Shown in pieces: positions 1 to 9,312 of a DNA stretch of 37,950 nt. Below the pieces are notes generated by a model. It was given only the letters and a program-made list of their open reading frames with translations. It ran no database searches and was not told the origin of the DNA. The translations under genes and the position numbers were made by a program. Position 1 is the first letter of the stretch. Every line of letters begins with the position of its first letter. Source of the DNA: an uncultured Pseudomonadota bacterium (lineage in GTDB: Bacteria; Myxococcota_A; UBA796; JAFGLY01); contig CALDOK010000328.1 in assembly GCA_937912125.1 (NCBI GenBank), forward strand, positions 1 to 37,950. The letters are read 5' to 3'.

Positions 1-1469
1 TGGTGCGCCCTGGCGCCCCGGTGCCCCCAGGCCACCAGGCGGTCGACGAGCAACGCTTCAGCGCGTTCCGGTCCAGGCTCCCTCTGGCGGGGCTGGCCGA
101 CAACGGGATCATGGTAGGGGCCCCCTACCAGCCCCCAGGTGCGGCCTACCCCGTGGCGCCGGTGGTGTTCGCTGGGCTGGGTGAGGACGCCCCCGTGCTG
201 GCGGTGGAGCTGTCCCTCGAGCCCCTGGTGACCCGACTCTCCCTGCTGGCCTCCGAGAGCACCGAGGTCGCGATGCTGGACGCCTCGGGGACTCCCTTCG
301 CCCGCAGTGGAGATCGACTCGTCCAGCCGGAACACTTCATCTGGTTCCTCGACAGCGTCCCCAGCGCTGAGCTGCGCTACCAGCTCGACGACGGCGAGGA
401 GGTGCTGGCCGCGTTCTCCAGGGTCGAAGGCACGGGCTGGCTCGCCGTGGTCGCGGAGCCCTACGACATCGCCACAGCGCCTGGCCAGAACATCCGCTGG
501 CGGGCCATCTGGTTCGGCCTGGTCGCCATGGCCTTGGCCAGCGTGCTGGGGCTCTTCTTCGCGCGCAAGATCCACCGGCCGGTTGTGCAGCTTCGCGACG
601 CCGCCCGCGCGGTGGGCGAGGGGGATCTGGGGCGCGAGGTCCAGCTCGATCCCATCGGCGAGCTCGAGGAGCTGGGCGAGGCCTTCAACACCATGTCCCA
701 GCAGCTCGCGCGAGACGCCGCACGCATCGCGGATCAGCAAGGCGAGATCCAGGCCTTCAACCGCGAGCTCCAGCAGCGCGTCGAGGCCCGCACTCATGAG
801 CTGCGTGAGACCCAGGATCAGCTCGTGGAGTCAGGCCGCCTGGCCGCCGTCGCGGAGCTGGGCGCAGGCCTGGCCCACGAGCTCAACAACCCCTTGGCCG
901 GTATCCTCGGGCTCACTCAGCTGCTCGCCCAGCGCCATGCCGGTGGCGCGGACGAGGCGCTCCTGGCCAGCATCGAGACACAGACCCGCCGCTGCGCAGA
1001 GATCGTGGCCTCACTGCTCGCCTTCACCCGCGAGGGAGTCGACCTCATCGAGCTCGAGATGATCGACCTGGACGCCACCGTGGCGGACGTCGTGGCGCTG
1101 GTGCGCCCAGCGTTCGAGCTGCGGGAGCTGGAGCTGCGCCACCGGCCGGCCGAGGTGCTGCTGCCGGTGCGCGCTGACCGCGCGACCCTGGGGCGGGCGC
1201 TGGCTCAGCTGCTCACCAGCCTCCGGGCCCTCCTCGCGCCCGGCGGGGTGTGCTCGCTCCACGGCGAAATCCAAGGAGACGAGATCTGGATCGAACTCCG
1301 ATTGTCCGGTACAAAGCCCGCAAAAGACGACTCGAAGCGCGATGACTGGTTCGCTTCGGGTATGTCTCTCTGGGTCGCACGTCGTATCCTTGCCGAACAC
1401 GGTGGCCGCCTGAAGGAGCCCGACGGCTCGCCGGGCTCCACCTACATGCTCGCACTTCCCAAGGCCTGA
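1..1469 (+). CDS. Membrane sensor histidine kinase with degenerate ATPase domain (5' partial)
   Basis: The reading frame is open from the window edge, so the true start lies upstream; residues are numbered from the GTG at 3. Residues 1-165 look like the distal part of an extracytoplasmic dCACHE-like sensor, ending in a GTGWLAVVAEP-type strand. A membrane helix follows at about 168-187, then HAMP (188-240), a coiled linker and a HisKA domain with an intact H-box (GLAHELNNPL, His292). The HATPase region is abnormal. The N-box Asn that coordinates magnesium is Ser406, and the DxGxG box reads LSGTKPA. The G2 box is only loosely kept (SGMSLWVARRILAEHGG). Phosphotransfer from its own ATP is therefore doubtful, while the phospho-acceptor His survives. 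The next gene starts 1 nt after the stop, so the two are almost certainly co-transcribed. The kinase call is firm; the loss of ATP binding is inferred. Confidence 0.88.
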   Translation, partial: VRPGAPVPPGHQAVDEQRFSAFRSRLPLAGLADNGIMVGAPYQPPGAAYPVAPVVFAGLGEDAPVLAVELSLEPLVTRLSLLASESTEVAMLDASGTPFARSGDRLVQPEHFIWFLDSVPSAELRYQLDDGEEVLAAFSRVEGTGWLAVVAEPYDIATAPGQNIRWRAIWFGLVAMALASVLGLFFARKIHRPVVQLRDAARAVGEGDLGREVQLDPIGELEELGEAFNTMSQQLARDAARIADQQGEIQAFNRELQQRVEARTHELRETQDQLVESGRLAAVAELGAGLAHELNNPLAGILGLTQLLAQRHAGGADEALLASIETQTRRCAEIVASLLAFTREGVDLIELEMIDLDATVADVVALVRPAFELRELELRHRPAEVLLPVRADRATLGRALAQLLTSLRALLAPGGVCSLHGEIQGDEIWIELRLSGTKPAKDDSKRDDWFASGMSLWVARRILAEHGGRLKEPDGSPGSTYMLALPKA

Positions 1470-1470
1470 C

Positions 1471-2334
1471 ATGAGCGAGAACCTTCGCATCGCCCTCGCG
1501 GTCGTCTTGATCCTCGTGGTCGGCTTCGTCGGGTACAAGGTCCTCTTTCCCGGCGAAGACACCATGCCGCTGCTGGTGCAGGCCGTCGAGGGCTCCGTCC
1601 AGCATGTGAACGACAAGGGCGAGCGCGCCGACGTCAGCCCCGGCTTGATCCTGAAGCGGGCCTCCCGCATCGAGACGCAGGCCGATGGGCGCGCCTTCCT
1701 GGCGCTGGGAGGGGGCTCCACCCTCACCGTGGACCAAGCCAGCTCCGTGCGCATCCTGGACATCACGCAGGACGGCGTGCGCATCGAGCTGGACAACGGC
1801 TCCGTCGAGGCCACGGTGCGTCCCGAGCGTGGCAGCCTGGGCATCGTCCACAGCGATCGTGAGGTCGTCGGTCGGGACGGCAGCTTCGCGGTGGGCGTCA
1901 ACAGCGGCGGGAGCATGGCGGTCGAGACCCACCAGGGTGCGGTGGAGATCCTGGGGGTCGATGATGTCCAAGGCCTCGAACAGGGCGAGCGCCTGCTGCT
2001 GCTCTCCGACGGCAGCTCGCGGGTGGCGGCGATCCCCGAGTCCCTCTTGCTCGAGGTGGCCTGGCCCGAGAGCGCGCGCACCCGTCACGCCGAGGTCGCG
2101 GTCCGCGGCCTGACCGATCCTGGCGCCGAGGTTCGTGTGGGCGCGGCTGGCCACTGGACCACCGTGGTGGCGGACGCCTCGGGGCACTTCGAGGCCAACA
2201 TCCCCCTCGAAGAGGGCGAGAACCCACTGCGGGTGATCACCCAGGACCCCCTGGGGCGAACCACCCAGGATCAGAAGCTCGTCACCCGGGACAGCGAGCC
2301 GCCGTCCAGCGCCAGCTTCGAGGTCCAGTACTGA
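1471..2334 (+). CDS. Membrane-anchored FecR-like domain protein
   Basis: This 287-residue protein has one N-terminal membrane helix (about 7-26) with the rest predicted outside the cytoplasm. Residues about 35-150 resemble a FecR domain: they start GSVQHVNDKGERADV, continue with a short beta pattern, then GGSTLTVDQASSVRI and DNGSVEATV. About 190-275 looks like an Ig-like module (HAEVAVRGLTDPGAEVRV, then ADASGHFEANIPLEEGEN). FecR domains are known as periplasmic signalling modules of sigma/anti-sigma pairs, and in Myxococcota they also occur as stand-alone envelope proteins. No sigma factor is adjacent. It starts 1 nt after the histidine kinase, which suggests it works with that sensor. The specific role is unknown. 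Confidence 0.75.
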   Translation: MSENLRIALAVVLILVVGFVGYKVLFPGEDTMPLLVQAVEGSVQHVNDKGERADVSPGLILKRASRIETQADGRAFLALGGGSTLTVDQASSVRILDITQDGVRIELDNGSVEATVRPERGSLGIVHSDREVVGRDGSFAVGVNSGGSMAVETHQGAVEILGVDDVQGLEQGERLLLLSDGSSRVAAIPESLLLEVAWPESARTRHAEVAVRGLTDPGAEVRVGAAGHWTTVVADASGHFEANIPLEEGENPLRVITQDPLGRTTQDQKLVTRDSEPPSSASFEVQY

Positions 2335-2360
2335 GCCCTCGGGTGGGATAGGATGGGAGG

Positions 2361-4889
2361 GTGCTGCGACTCCGCCCGATCCTGCCTTTGCTGTCGCTGC
2401 TGCTGGCGATGCTCACCCCCCTCCGGGGCTGGGCGGACGTGTCCCTGATCGCCGCGGACGGCGCCCTCGTTCCCGGTCGTCCCAACCACCTGATCCTGGT
2501 GCTGCACCGCGACGGCCAGGCCATCACCGAGGCCCTCCCCGCGGTCGTCGCCGATCCTGGACGGGTGGTCATGGCCGAGGGCCGCATCCGCGATGGGGTG
2601 TACAGCTACCACTACCTCGCGCCCGCCGATGCCCGCGGCCAGGTGACCTTCACCATCGGCACAGGCTCCGGCGGCATGAAGCGCGTCCACATGCCCCTGG
2701 CCAGGCTCCCCAGCCCGGTCCTCGTGGGCCCGGAGCGGGTCGATGTGGTGGTGGCCGTGGATCCCGAGCTCCAGGTCACCCTGAGAGGCGATGACATCCC
2801 GGATCCAAGCGAGGTGGCCGTCGAGCTCTCCGAGGGCACCGTGCTGGAGGTCGTGGCCAATCAGGGCGAGCTCGTCGTGCGAGCACGACTCGGCGAGGAG
2901 CGCTTTCCCCGGGTCGCACTGCTGGCCGTCCACGACCTGCGCTACCCGGATCATCCCCCCGCGTGGGTTCCTATTCGGGTGGTGGGCCGCCCGCGCATTC
3001 CGGTTCGCACCGAGCCCGGAGCTTCGGTGGTGCTCGAGGTCGGCAAGCGCAGCTACGGGCCCTTCGTGGCGGATGCCGAAGGCGTCGCCACCGCCGTCAT
3101 CTCCGCCTGGCCTGGCGAAGAGACCGCCACCGTCAGCATCACCGACCCATCGGGCAACGCCCAGCGCACCACCCTGAACCTGGCGCGGGAAAACCGGCCT
3201 CTGCTGATGCACCTGAGCGCGCCCCCCAGGCCGGCCTCTGCGCCCGCGGCCCCCCTGTACCTCGCCGCCCTCGACCCGTCGGGCCAGCCATGGACGGGCT
3301 CGCCTCCGGTCTGCAGCGTCTCTCCACATGGTGGAGGCGAGCTGATCCCCCACGCCCCTGGGCGCTACGTGCTCGTGCCGGTCCCCCCCGAGGACGAGAG
3401 CTACATGGACCTGCGCGTAGAGTGCGAGATCCCTGGCGGCCTGGCCAGCACCCGCACCCGCCTGCCCATGGGCGAGGGCATCCCCGATCGGCTGACCCTC
3501 CGCATCTACCCGGTGGCGCTGTCCGCAGACTTTCCGGTGGCCCAGGTCCAGGTGCTCCTCGAGGATCGCCTGGGTGAACGGCTATCGGCGGAGGGGGCTC
3601 AGGTTGGCGCCGACAAAGGATCCGTTCGTATGGAGCGCGTGGAGGGAGGCGCGCTGCGCGGGGAGTACAACGGGGCGGCCGCCGGTGGCAGCGGCTCGGA
3701 CCGCGTGTGGGCCACCTACCTCCGTGAGCCTGGCCAGGGCCCGGTGACCACGGTGCGCGTGGGCCATGGCCAGCAGCGGTCCATCCAGACCCGCACGGTC
3801 CTGCCGGTACACGGGCGGGCGCTGGACGCCAAGGGCCGGCCGCTTGAGGGCATCGAGCTCGAGCTCGGTCTGGGCGAGCTGAAGTCCAAGGTCACCACCG
3901 ACGAGCGGGGCTGGGCGTCCGCTGAGTTCGAGGTGCTGGACCCCACGGTCCTGAGCATCCTGGAGTGCCGCTACCGCGACCGCGTGGCGCGGGAGCCATT
4001 CCTGCCCGGCTCACCAGGGCCGCCCACCATCATGGAGCTGGCCGACCTCCGCGCCAGCGTCGAGGTCCCCATCTCTGCCGGCAGAGTGCGGGAGGTGTTC
4101 ATCGACACTCTCCCGGCCGTGCTGCACTCTGGCCCCTCTGCGGTAGCCCGCGTCAGGGTCCGCCTGGTGGACCGCCACGGCAACGCCGTCACAGACGAGA
4201 CCATCCGCGTCGTCGCCGACCAGGGCGAGATCGGCGCCCTGCGCGTCACCGCGGACGGGACCTACGAAGCCTGGTACCGCCCCCCCAAGGACATGCGCGC
4301 AGGCGTGGTCCAGGTCAGCGCCCACAGCCAGGAAGGCGCCGTGGTTGGTTCCACCAAGCTCGAGCTGCTGCCGAGCCCGCTGGCCAAGGCGGCCGGTCTC
4401 AGCATCGGCGGGCTCAGCAACTTCGGCTCCATCAACTCGGCCCTGGTGGACTTGTCCTTCGAGGGCAGGCTCTTCGAGGACATGGACTGGGTGCTGCTGC
4501 GCGGATCGGTGAGCTACTTCGCCAACCGCCGGGTCTTGGAGGACCACGAGACCGGCGAGACCATCAACGTCCAGAACAGCTTCTTTCCCCTGGCGATCTC
4601 CGGCTCGGTCCGCCACGAGCGGGGACTCAACGCCTTCACCATCGGCGCTGGCCTGGTGGTGCTGATCTACCAGGGAGAGCTGCGCTTCGGCGATCATCCA
4701 GTCAGCAGCGGCGTGGGGCTGGGAGGTCCCGGCATGGTCCTGCACACGGGCTTCGCCCACCGCCTGGGCGTCGGCGAGCTCACCGTCGAAGCCCGCTATC
4801 TCCTGGTGGCCGCACCCCAGGGTGGCTTCGGCTACGACGGCCCCGTGGGCGGTGTGGCGGTGCTCCCGGGCTATCGGGTACTCTTCTGA
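2361..4889 (+). CDS. Secreted Ig-like protein with C-terminal outer-membrane beta-barrel-like domain
   Basis: GTG start with GGGAGG immediately upstream. A signal peptide occupies about 1-25, with likely cleavage after GWA. The 842-residue product is mostly beta-rich, with Ig/invasin-like stretches such as VRLVDRHGNAVTDETIRV (about 600) and LDAKGRPLEGIELELG (about 487). From about 690 the sequence changes to alternating amphipathic strands (FEGRLFEDMDWVLLRGSVSY, then AISGSVRHERGLNAFTIGAG). It ends YRVLF, a terminal aromatic residue as in outer-membrane barrels recognised by the BAM complex. The likely topology is a surface or periplasmic Ig stalk tethered by a small barrel. Its stop overlaps the next start by one base (TGATG), indicating translational coupling to the Ig-repeat lipoprotein. 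Function is unknown; adhesion or envelope scaffolding is plausible. Confidence 0.75.
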   Translation: MLRLRPILPLLSLLLAMLTPLRGWADVSLIAADGALVPGRPNHLILVLHRDGQAITEALPAVVADPGRVVMAEGRIRDGVYSYHYLAPADARGQVTFTIGTGSGGMKRVHMPLARLPSPVLVGPERVDVVVAVDPELQVTLRGDDIPDPSEVAVELSEGTVLEVVANQGELVVRARLGEERFPRVALLAVHDLRYPDHPPAWVPIRVVGRPRIPVRTEPGASVVLEVGKRSYGPFVADAEGVATAVISAWPGEETATVSITDPSGNAQRTTLNLARENRPLLMHLSAPPRPASAPAAPLYLAALDPSGQPWTGSPPVCSVSPHGGGELIPHAPGRYVLVPVPPEDESYMDLRVECEIPGGLASTRTRLPMGEGIPDRLTLRIYPVALSADFPVAQVQVLLEDRLGERLSAEGAQVGADKGSVRMERVEGGALRGEYNGAAAGGSGSDRVWATYLREPGQGPVTTVRVGHGQQRSIQTRTVLPVHGRALDAKGRPLEGIELELGLGELKSKVTTDERGWASAEFEVLDPTVLSILECRYRDRVAREPFLPGSPGPPTIMELADLRASVEVPISAGRVREVFIDTLPAVLHSGPSAVARVRVRLVDRHGNAVTDETIRVVADQGEIGALRVTADGTYEAWYRPPKDMRAGVVQVSAHSQEGAVVGSTKLELLPSPLAKAAGLSIGGLSNFGSINSALVDLSFEGRLFEDMDWVLLRGSVSYFANRRVLEDHETGETINVQNSFFPLAISGSVRHERGLNAFTIGAGLVVLIYQGELRFGDHPVSSGVGLGGPGMVLHTGFAHRLGVGELTVEARYLLVAAPQGGFGYDGPVGGVAVLPGYRVLF

Positions 4890-7800
4890 TGACGCGCGCT
4901 CCATCGACCACACACACGGCACCGTCCTTGTTCATCAAGCTCCGAAAGATCGTCCTGATCGCCGCGTCTTGCCTCACGGCCTGCGCGCCGGGGCTGCCCG
5001 ATCCCAGCATCACCAGCGTGACGCCCCCCTGGGCCTACAACGGCGACTACAAGCAGGTCACCATTCAGGGTGAGAACTTCTATCCACAGGTGGAGCTGGA
5101 CGTCCGAGAGGACGGCGGCAGGTTCGATCGCCAGTTCGGCGTCAGCCTGGAGCTCGACGGCGAGCGCTACTCCCTCGAGAGCGTGGAGCTGGTGGACTAC
5201 CGGCACCTCACCGCCTACGTCCCCATGGGGCTTCCCCCAGCTCGCTACACCGTCGAGGTCACCTCGCCCATGGAGCAGCTGGCCCGCCTGCCCCGTGGGT
5301 TCACGGTCACCGACACCCGTGCGGATCACCTCGTGGTCAGCACCGACGAGGCCGTGGTGCTGGTCGAGGAACCGTTCTTGGTCCGCATGGCCCTGGAGGA
5401 CCCCGACGATCTTCCCCTCGCGCAGGCGCAGGAGGTGCTCCTGAGCATCACCAGCGAGCGGGGGATCGGAGCGGCGGACCTCGAGATCGACACCAGCGGC
5501 TTCGACGAGGCGAGGAAAGAAGAGATCGACGGCGGCTACCTGATCAGCCTGACCCTGCGGGCGGGGGACCCAGAACGAAACACCATCACCTTGCTGGGGC
5601 ACACCCCCGACACCGTGGACCTCGAGCTCTCGGCTCCAGAAGAAGACTCCAGCATCCTCCCGTCCCAGGACGAGGTGAGCATCCTGGCGGGCTCCCTGAA
5701 CATGGTCCAGGTGGAGCTGCCCTACGACGACTACACCACCACAGCTGGGCACTCGTTCGAGGTTTCGCTCCGGCTGGTGGATGAGTTCGACAACCTCATC
5801 TCCACCGCCACCGCCACCCTGGTGCTCTATGAGCAGTGCGGGTCGGCCTACCAGGCGGTGGAGCTCCAAGGTGAGACCCAGGTGGAGTTCACCGCCACCG
5901 GAGCGACCGGGGACGACTGCCTCGAGAACAGGATCTTCGCCTCGGGCACGACCTCGGGCACCAGCGCCGGCTTCCAGGTGTCTCCCAACGACACCGTGGA
6001 GTACGACGTCTCGGTCTATCCCAGCTCGCTCGTGGCCTGGGACGACACCGCCCTGGTCACCGTGCGCGCCCTGGACGCCTACGGGAACCTGGTGGTCGAC
6101 TACGGGGATGACTGGTTCGCGCAGCACGGCAAGGAACTCCAGATCGAGCTGGTGGACGATCTCGAGGGCTTGGATCCTGGCCAGGGTCACGGCTTCCAGA
6201 GCTGTCCAGGCTTCGATGATGGCTACCAGATCTGTCAGGCCAGGCTCACCACGGCCGGCGCCAACGATTGGATCACTGCCACCGGAGAAGACGGCAACCA
6301 GGGCAAGTCCGAGGACTTCGAGGTCCGTCCTGCGGGGCTCATGAAGTTCGACCTCGATCACGGCGCGCCGCCGTTCGTCGCAGGGGTGGGCTTCGACCTC
6401 CAGGTGCGGCCCACTGACGACTACGACAACACCGTCCTGATCGATCCCGCCAGCTATCCCTACGAGTTCGAGGGCAGCCCCCACCCCATCAGCTGCGACA
6501 GCCCCGTCAACACGGTGACGCCGGGGCTGTGGTCCTTCACCTGCGTGGCCACCGTAGCGGACCCCGACCAGTACATCACGGTGAGCATCCCGAGCTACGC
6601 CGCAGGCGTGAGTGGTAGCCTGACCGAGGGTGTCGAGATCCAGAACGGCGCGCTGGGCCTGGCCGTGTTCAGTCAGCCCACCGGCTCCTCCATCGAAGCT
6701 GGCCAGGCCTTCACGGTGGAGGTCGAGGTCTTCGACACCTACGGCAACCCCTACCTGGTGCAGTCCGTTGGAGCCGTCGATCTCGCCGACTGCACGGGCA
6801 CCCTCGACCCTGTCACCCTGGCGTTCGACGCCACCGGCTGGGGCCAGACCAGCGCTACCATCATCCAGACAGCCCTCGGCTGCAGCCTCGCCGCGCTGGA
6901 CGGCGGAGGGATCCTGGGTAGCTCGGTGGCCTTCGACGTCTCGAACGGTCCGCTGGTCAGCCTGGACGTCACCCCCGCGACTCCCTGGGTCTTCCTCGAC
7001 GAACCCGTGGACGTGGAGATCAGGGCGCTGGATTACTACTCCAACACCGTCGTCGGCTTCGCGGAGTCGGTCACCCTGGGCAGCGCCCTGGGCAGCGCCG
7101 CCAGCCAGGTCGTAGACGACTTCGTCGACGGCGTCGCCACAGTCCAGCCGGACTTCGTCACCCCCCAGCTCGCCGACACCCTCTGGGTGGAGTCCGAAGG
7201 AGGGCTCACCGCCAGCTCCAGCGCCATCGACGTGCTCGACAGCGGGTGTGGAGTCGTGGCCGACCTGCTGGTCGACGGTGACACCGAGCCGGTCATGTGT
7301 CTCACCACCGGCAGCGTCAGCTCCACCCTCGACGCCAGCCGTTCCACCGGCTCGGTGGTGGGCTACCACTTCGACGACGGCGCTGGCGGGCTGCTCCGGA
7401 CATCCTCCGCCACCACCACCACCAGCTGGACCAGCCAGGCCGCCTACCTCGTCCGCGCGGTCGCCTTCGACGCCTCGGCCTGTGGCAGCATCGATCAGGT
7501 CGTGGCCTATGTGGCCGAGCCCGACGGCGAACCTGCGGGCCCTGTCGACGTCACGCCAGCGGACCTGGTGCGCGTGGTGGGCAGCCTCACCGACGGCTCC
7601 AGCGTCATCGACATCGAGGCCTTCGACTGCGCCCGGGACGTGGCCGCCAACGGCACCCTGTATGTGCGCACCACCCTGGGTGAGTTCACCGCGGGCCCAA
7701 GCGCTTCTGGCCAGGGGCTGGCCATCGTGCTGGACTCGGCCGGCCTCGGCCAGCTCACCTGGAGTGTCGAGGCCGAGCTCCACGGAGGGGTGAGCACGAT

Positions 7801-8563
7801 CCTGGTTGGCCGCGAGGGCTCCTTGGCCCAGGGGAGCGCCGAGATCATCGCGGCGGGGGATGACGCCCCCCCCGTGGTCCTGGAGCTCGACCCGGTCGGC
7901 GCCAGCGCGGAGATCACCGACACCTTCACCGTCCGCTTCGACGACAGCATGCTCAGCGCGAGCACGAACGACACCAACATCACCTTCAGCGACAGCCTGG
8001 GCCCGCTGACCATCGACGCCATCGGGCTCAGCAGCGATGGATCACAGGCGGAGATCACCCTGAGCGCCGCCGTGGACCTGGCCGCAGACATCTACACGCT
8101 CGAGCTGAGCGACCAGATCCGAGACTCTGCAGGCAATCGCCTGGATGGCAGCTGGGACGGCCTGAGCTCGAGCTTCGTGGTGCAGCTCGGCGCGGTGTCC
8201 AATACCGCCCCGGACATCACCACCTGCACGCCCGACACCACCGTGCTTCGCCCCGACGGCGACGACCAGCCGGCCACCGATGAGGCCGACATGGTGGAGG
8301 TCACCCTGAGCGCCGACGCCAGCGCTACGTACTGGCTGCTGGAGGTCTACGACGCCGAGGGCCTCGAGCAGGGCCGCTTCTGGCACAGCGCAGGCTCCGC
8401 CGGGCCCTCCGCGGTGCTATGGGACGCGCGGGACCAGGCTGGCTCCATCCTTCCCAACGGTCCGTACACCCTCGTCTTCAGTGCGGCCGACGCTGCGCTC
8501 GACCTCGGCGCTCCGTGCCAGATCGATGTGCTGATCGATAACGCCATAGTGGAGGTGCCTTGA
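4889..8563 (+). CDS. Large lipoprotein with IPT/TIG and repeated Ig-like domains
   Basis: The ATG at 4889 overlaps the preceding TGA and is preferred over the long upstream extension of the same frame, because it is followed by a clean lipoprotein signal: hydrophobic segment, then lipobox LTAC with Cys32. The product is 1224 residues. An IPT/TIG-like domain follows the anchor (PSITSVTPPWAYNGDYKQVT). Five Ig-like modules are marked by a D-x-(Y/F)-x-N motif with the first Asp at 298, 396, 510, 616 and 715. Around 990-1095 lies a Big_5-like domain (VVLELDPVGASAEITDTFTV, then RDSAGNRLDGSW), and the C-terminus resembles a FlgD-type Ig fold (WDARDQAGSILPNGPYTLVF). It is probably displayed on the outer membrane together with the upstream barrel protein. 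It could be an adhesin or a structural fibre; no catalytic motif was seen. Confidence 0.8.
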   Translation: MTRAPSTTHTAPSLFIKLRKIVLIAASCLTACAPGLPDPSITSVTPPWAYNGDYKQVTIQGENFYPQVELDVREDGGRFDRQFGVSLELDGERYSLESVELVDYRHLTAYVPMGLPPARYTVEVTSPMEQLARLPRGFTVTDTRADHLVVSTDEAVVLVEEPFLVRMALEDPDDLPLAQAQEVLLSITSERGIGAADLEIDTSGFDEARKEEIDGGYLISLTLRAGDPERNTITLLGHTPDTVDLELSAPEEDSSILPSQDEVSILAGSLNMVQVELPYDDYTTTAGHSFEVSLRLVDEFDNLISTATATLVLYEQCGSAYQAVELQGETQVEFTATGATGDDCLENRIFASGTTSGTSAGFQVSPNDTVEYDVSVYPSSLVAWDDTALVTVRALDAYGNLVVDYGDDWFAQHGKELQIELVDDLEGLDPGQGHGFQSCPGFDDGYQICQARLTTAGANDWITATGEDGNQGKSEDFEVRPAGLMKFDLDHGAPPFVAGVGFDLQVRPTDDYDNTVLIDPASYPYEFEGSPHPISCDSPVNTVTPGLWSFTCVATVADPDQYITVSIPSYAAGVSGSLTEGVEIQNGALGLAVFSQPTGSSIEAGQAFTVEVEVFDTYGNPYLVQSVGAVDLADCTGTLDPVTLAFDATGWGQTSATIIQTALGCSLAALDGGGILGSSVAFDVSNGPLVSLDVTPATPWVFLDEPVDVEIRALDYYSNTVVGFAESVTLGSALGSAASQVVDDFVDGVATVQPDFVTPQLADTLWVESEGGLTASSSAIDVLDSGCGVVADLLVDGDTEPVMCLTTGSVSSTLDASRSTGSVVGYHFDDGAGGLLRTSSATTTTSWTSQAAYLVRAVAFDASACGSIDQVVAYVAEPDGEPAGPVDVTPADLVRVVGSLTDGSSVIDIEAFDCARDVAANGTLYVRTTLGEFTAGPSASGQGLAIVLDSAGLGQLTWSVEAELHGGVSTILVGREGSLAQGSAEIIAAGDDAPPVVLELDPVGASAEITDTFTVRFDDSMLSASTNDTNITFSDSLGPLTIDAIGLSSDGSQAEITLSAAVDLAADIYTLELSDQIRDSAGNRLDGSWDGLSSSFVVQLGAVSNTAPDITTCTPDTTVLRPDGDDQPATDEADMVEVTLSADASATYWLLEVYDAEGLEQGRFWHSAGSAGPSAVLWDARDQAGSILPNGPYTLVFSAADAALDLGAPCQIDVLIDNAIVEVP

Positions 8564-9285
8564 ATTCCAACGACAGCCACTACGGCTCGAGCGCTCAATG
8601 GATGGAGCTGGGTCGTCTCGCGGAGCTCGGGCTCCTCTCGGCCACCCTGGTCCACGAGCTCAAGCAGCCCTTGTTCGCCATCAAGAGCTTGCTGCAAGTA
8701 CACAGCCCCGATCCGTCCGACGCCAAGGCCGTGGATCTGCAGCGCATCCTGATGGAGCAGGTCTTGCACATGGAGGCCGTGCTGGGCGCCGCGGGGGGCC
8801 TCGTGCAGCGGCCCGGCGACTGGGACCAGCCCTTCGCCATCGAGCAGCCCGTGCGCGCCGCGTACGAGGCCCTCGCGCCGCGGGCCCGCAAGCAGGGAGT
8901 GGACTACCAGCTGTGCATCACCACGGTGCTGCCCATCATGCGGGGCAACCCGGTAGCCATGCAGCAGGTGCTCACCAACCTGATCCAGAACGGCCTCGAC
9001 GCCGTGTCCGAGTCCGGCGAGCCCAAGGTCGTGCTCAGCGCCAGCCCGGAGCAAGACAGCGTGGTGATCAGCCTCACGGACAACGGGGTGGGGATCACAG
9101 GCGAGCAGCAGGATCACATCTTCGAGCCCTTCTTCACCACGAAGCCCCCTGGCTGCGGTACTGGGCTGGGCCTGTCCATCGCCCGCAAGCTGGTGCAGAT
9201 GGCCGAGGGTCGCATGGAGGTCAGCTCCGGCGACGGTCAGACCAGGATCTGTGTGCACTATCCCCTCCAGCGCCAGGCTCGCTGA
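8560..9285 (+). CDS. Small soluble histidine kinase
   Basis: A TTG start at 8560 is chosen because GGAGG lies 4 nt upstream and the start overlaps the lipoprotein stop (TTGA). The alternative ATG at 8602 has no better ribosome-binding site. The 241 residues hold only a transmitter module: HisKA H-box TLVHELKQPL with His32, N-box with Asn144, G1 box DNGVGI with Asp174, F-box FEPFFTTKPPG and G2 box GTGLGLSIARKL. There is no membrane helix and no recognisable sensor domain. All catalytic motifs are intact, in contrast to the upstream membrane kinase of the same operon. It may therefore phosphorylate or heterodimerise with that protein (inference). No response regulator gene is in view, so the final phospho-acceptor is unknown. 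Confidence 0.9.
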   Translation: MNSNDSHYGSSAQWMELGRLAELGLLSATLVHELKQPLFAIKSLLQVHSPDPSDAKAVDLQRILMEQVLHMEAVLGAAGGLVQRPGDWDQPFAIEQPVRAAYEALAPRARKQGVDYQLCITTVLPIMRGNPVAMQQVLTNLIQNGLDAVSESGEPKVVLSASPEQDSVVISLTDNGVGITGEQQDHIFEPFFTTKPPGCGTGLGLSIARKLVQMAEGRMEVSSGDGQTRICVHYPLQRQAR

Positions 9286-9312
9286 GCCCGGCCCCCCATC
9301 CCGGAGCCACGC

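Noticed and set aside
3965..4888. Upstream extension of the Ig lipoprotein reading frame
   Set aside because: The frame is open through the preceding gene, but the extension is Arg/Pro/Gly-rich noise; the lipoprotein signal begins right after the ATG at 4889.
4871..7783. Minus-strand open frame of 970 codons opposite the Ig lipoprotein
   Set aside because: Composition is the mirror of the real gene, no start signal and no domain; the plus-strand gene has a lipobox and repeated Ig motifs.
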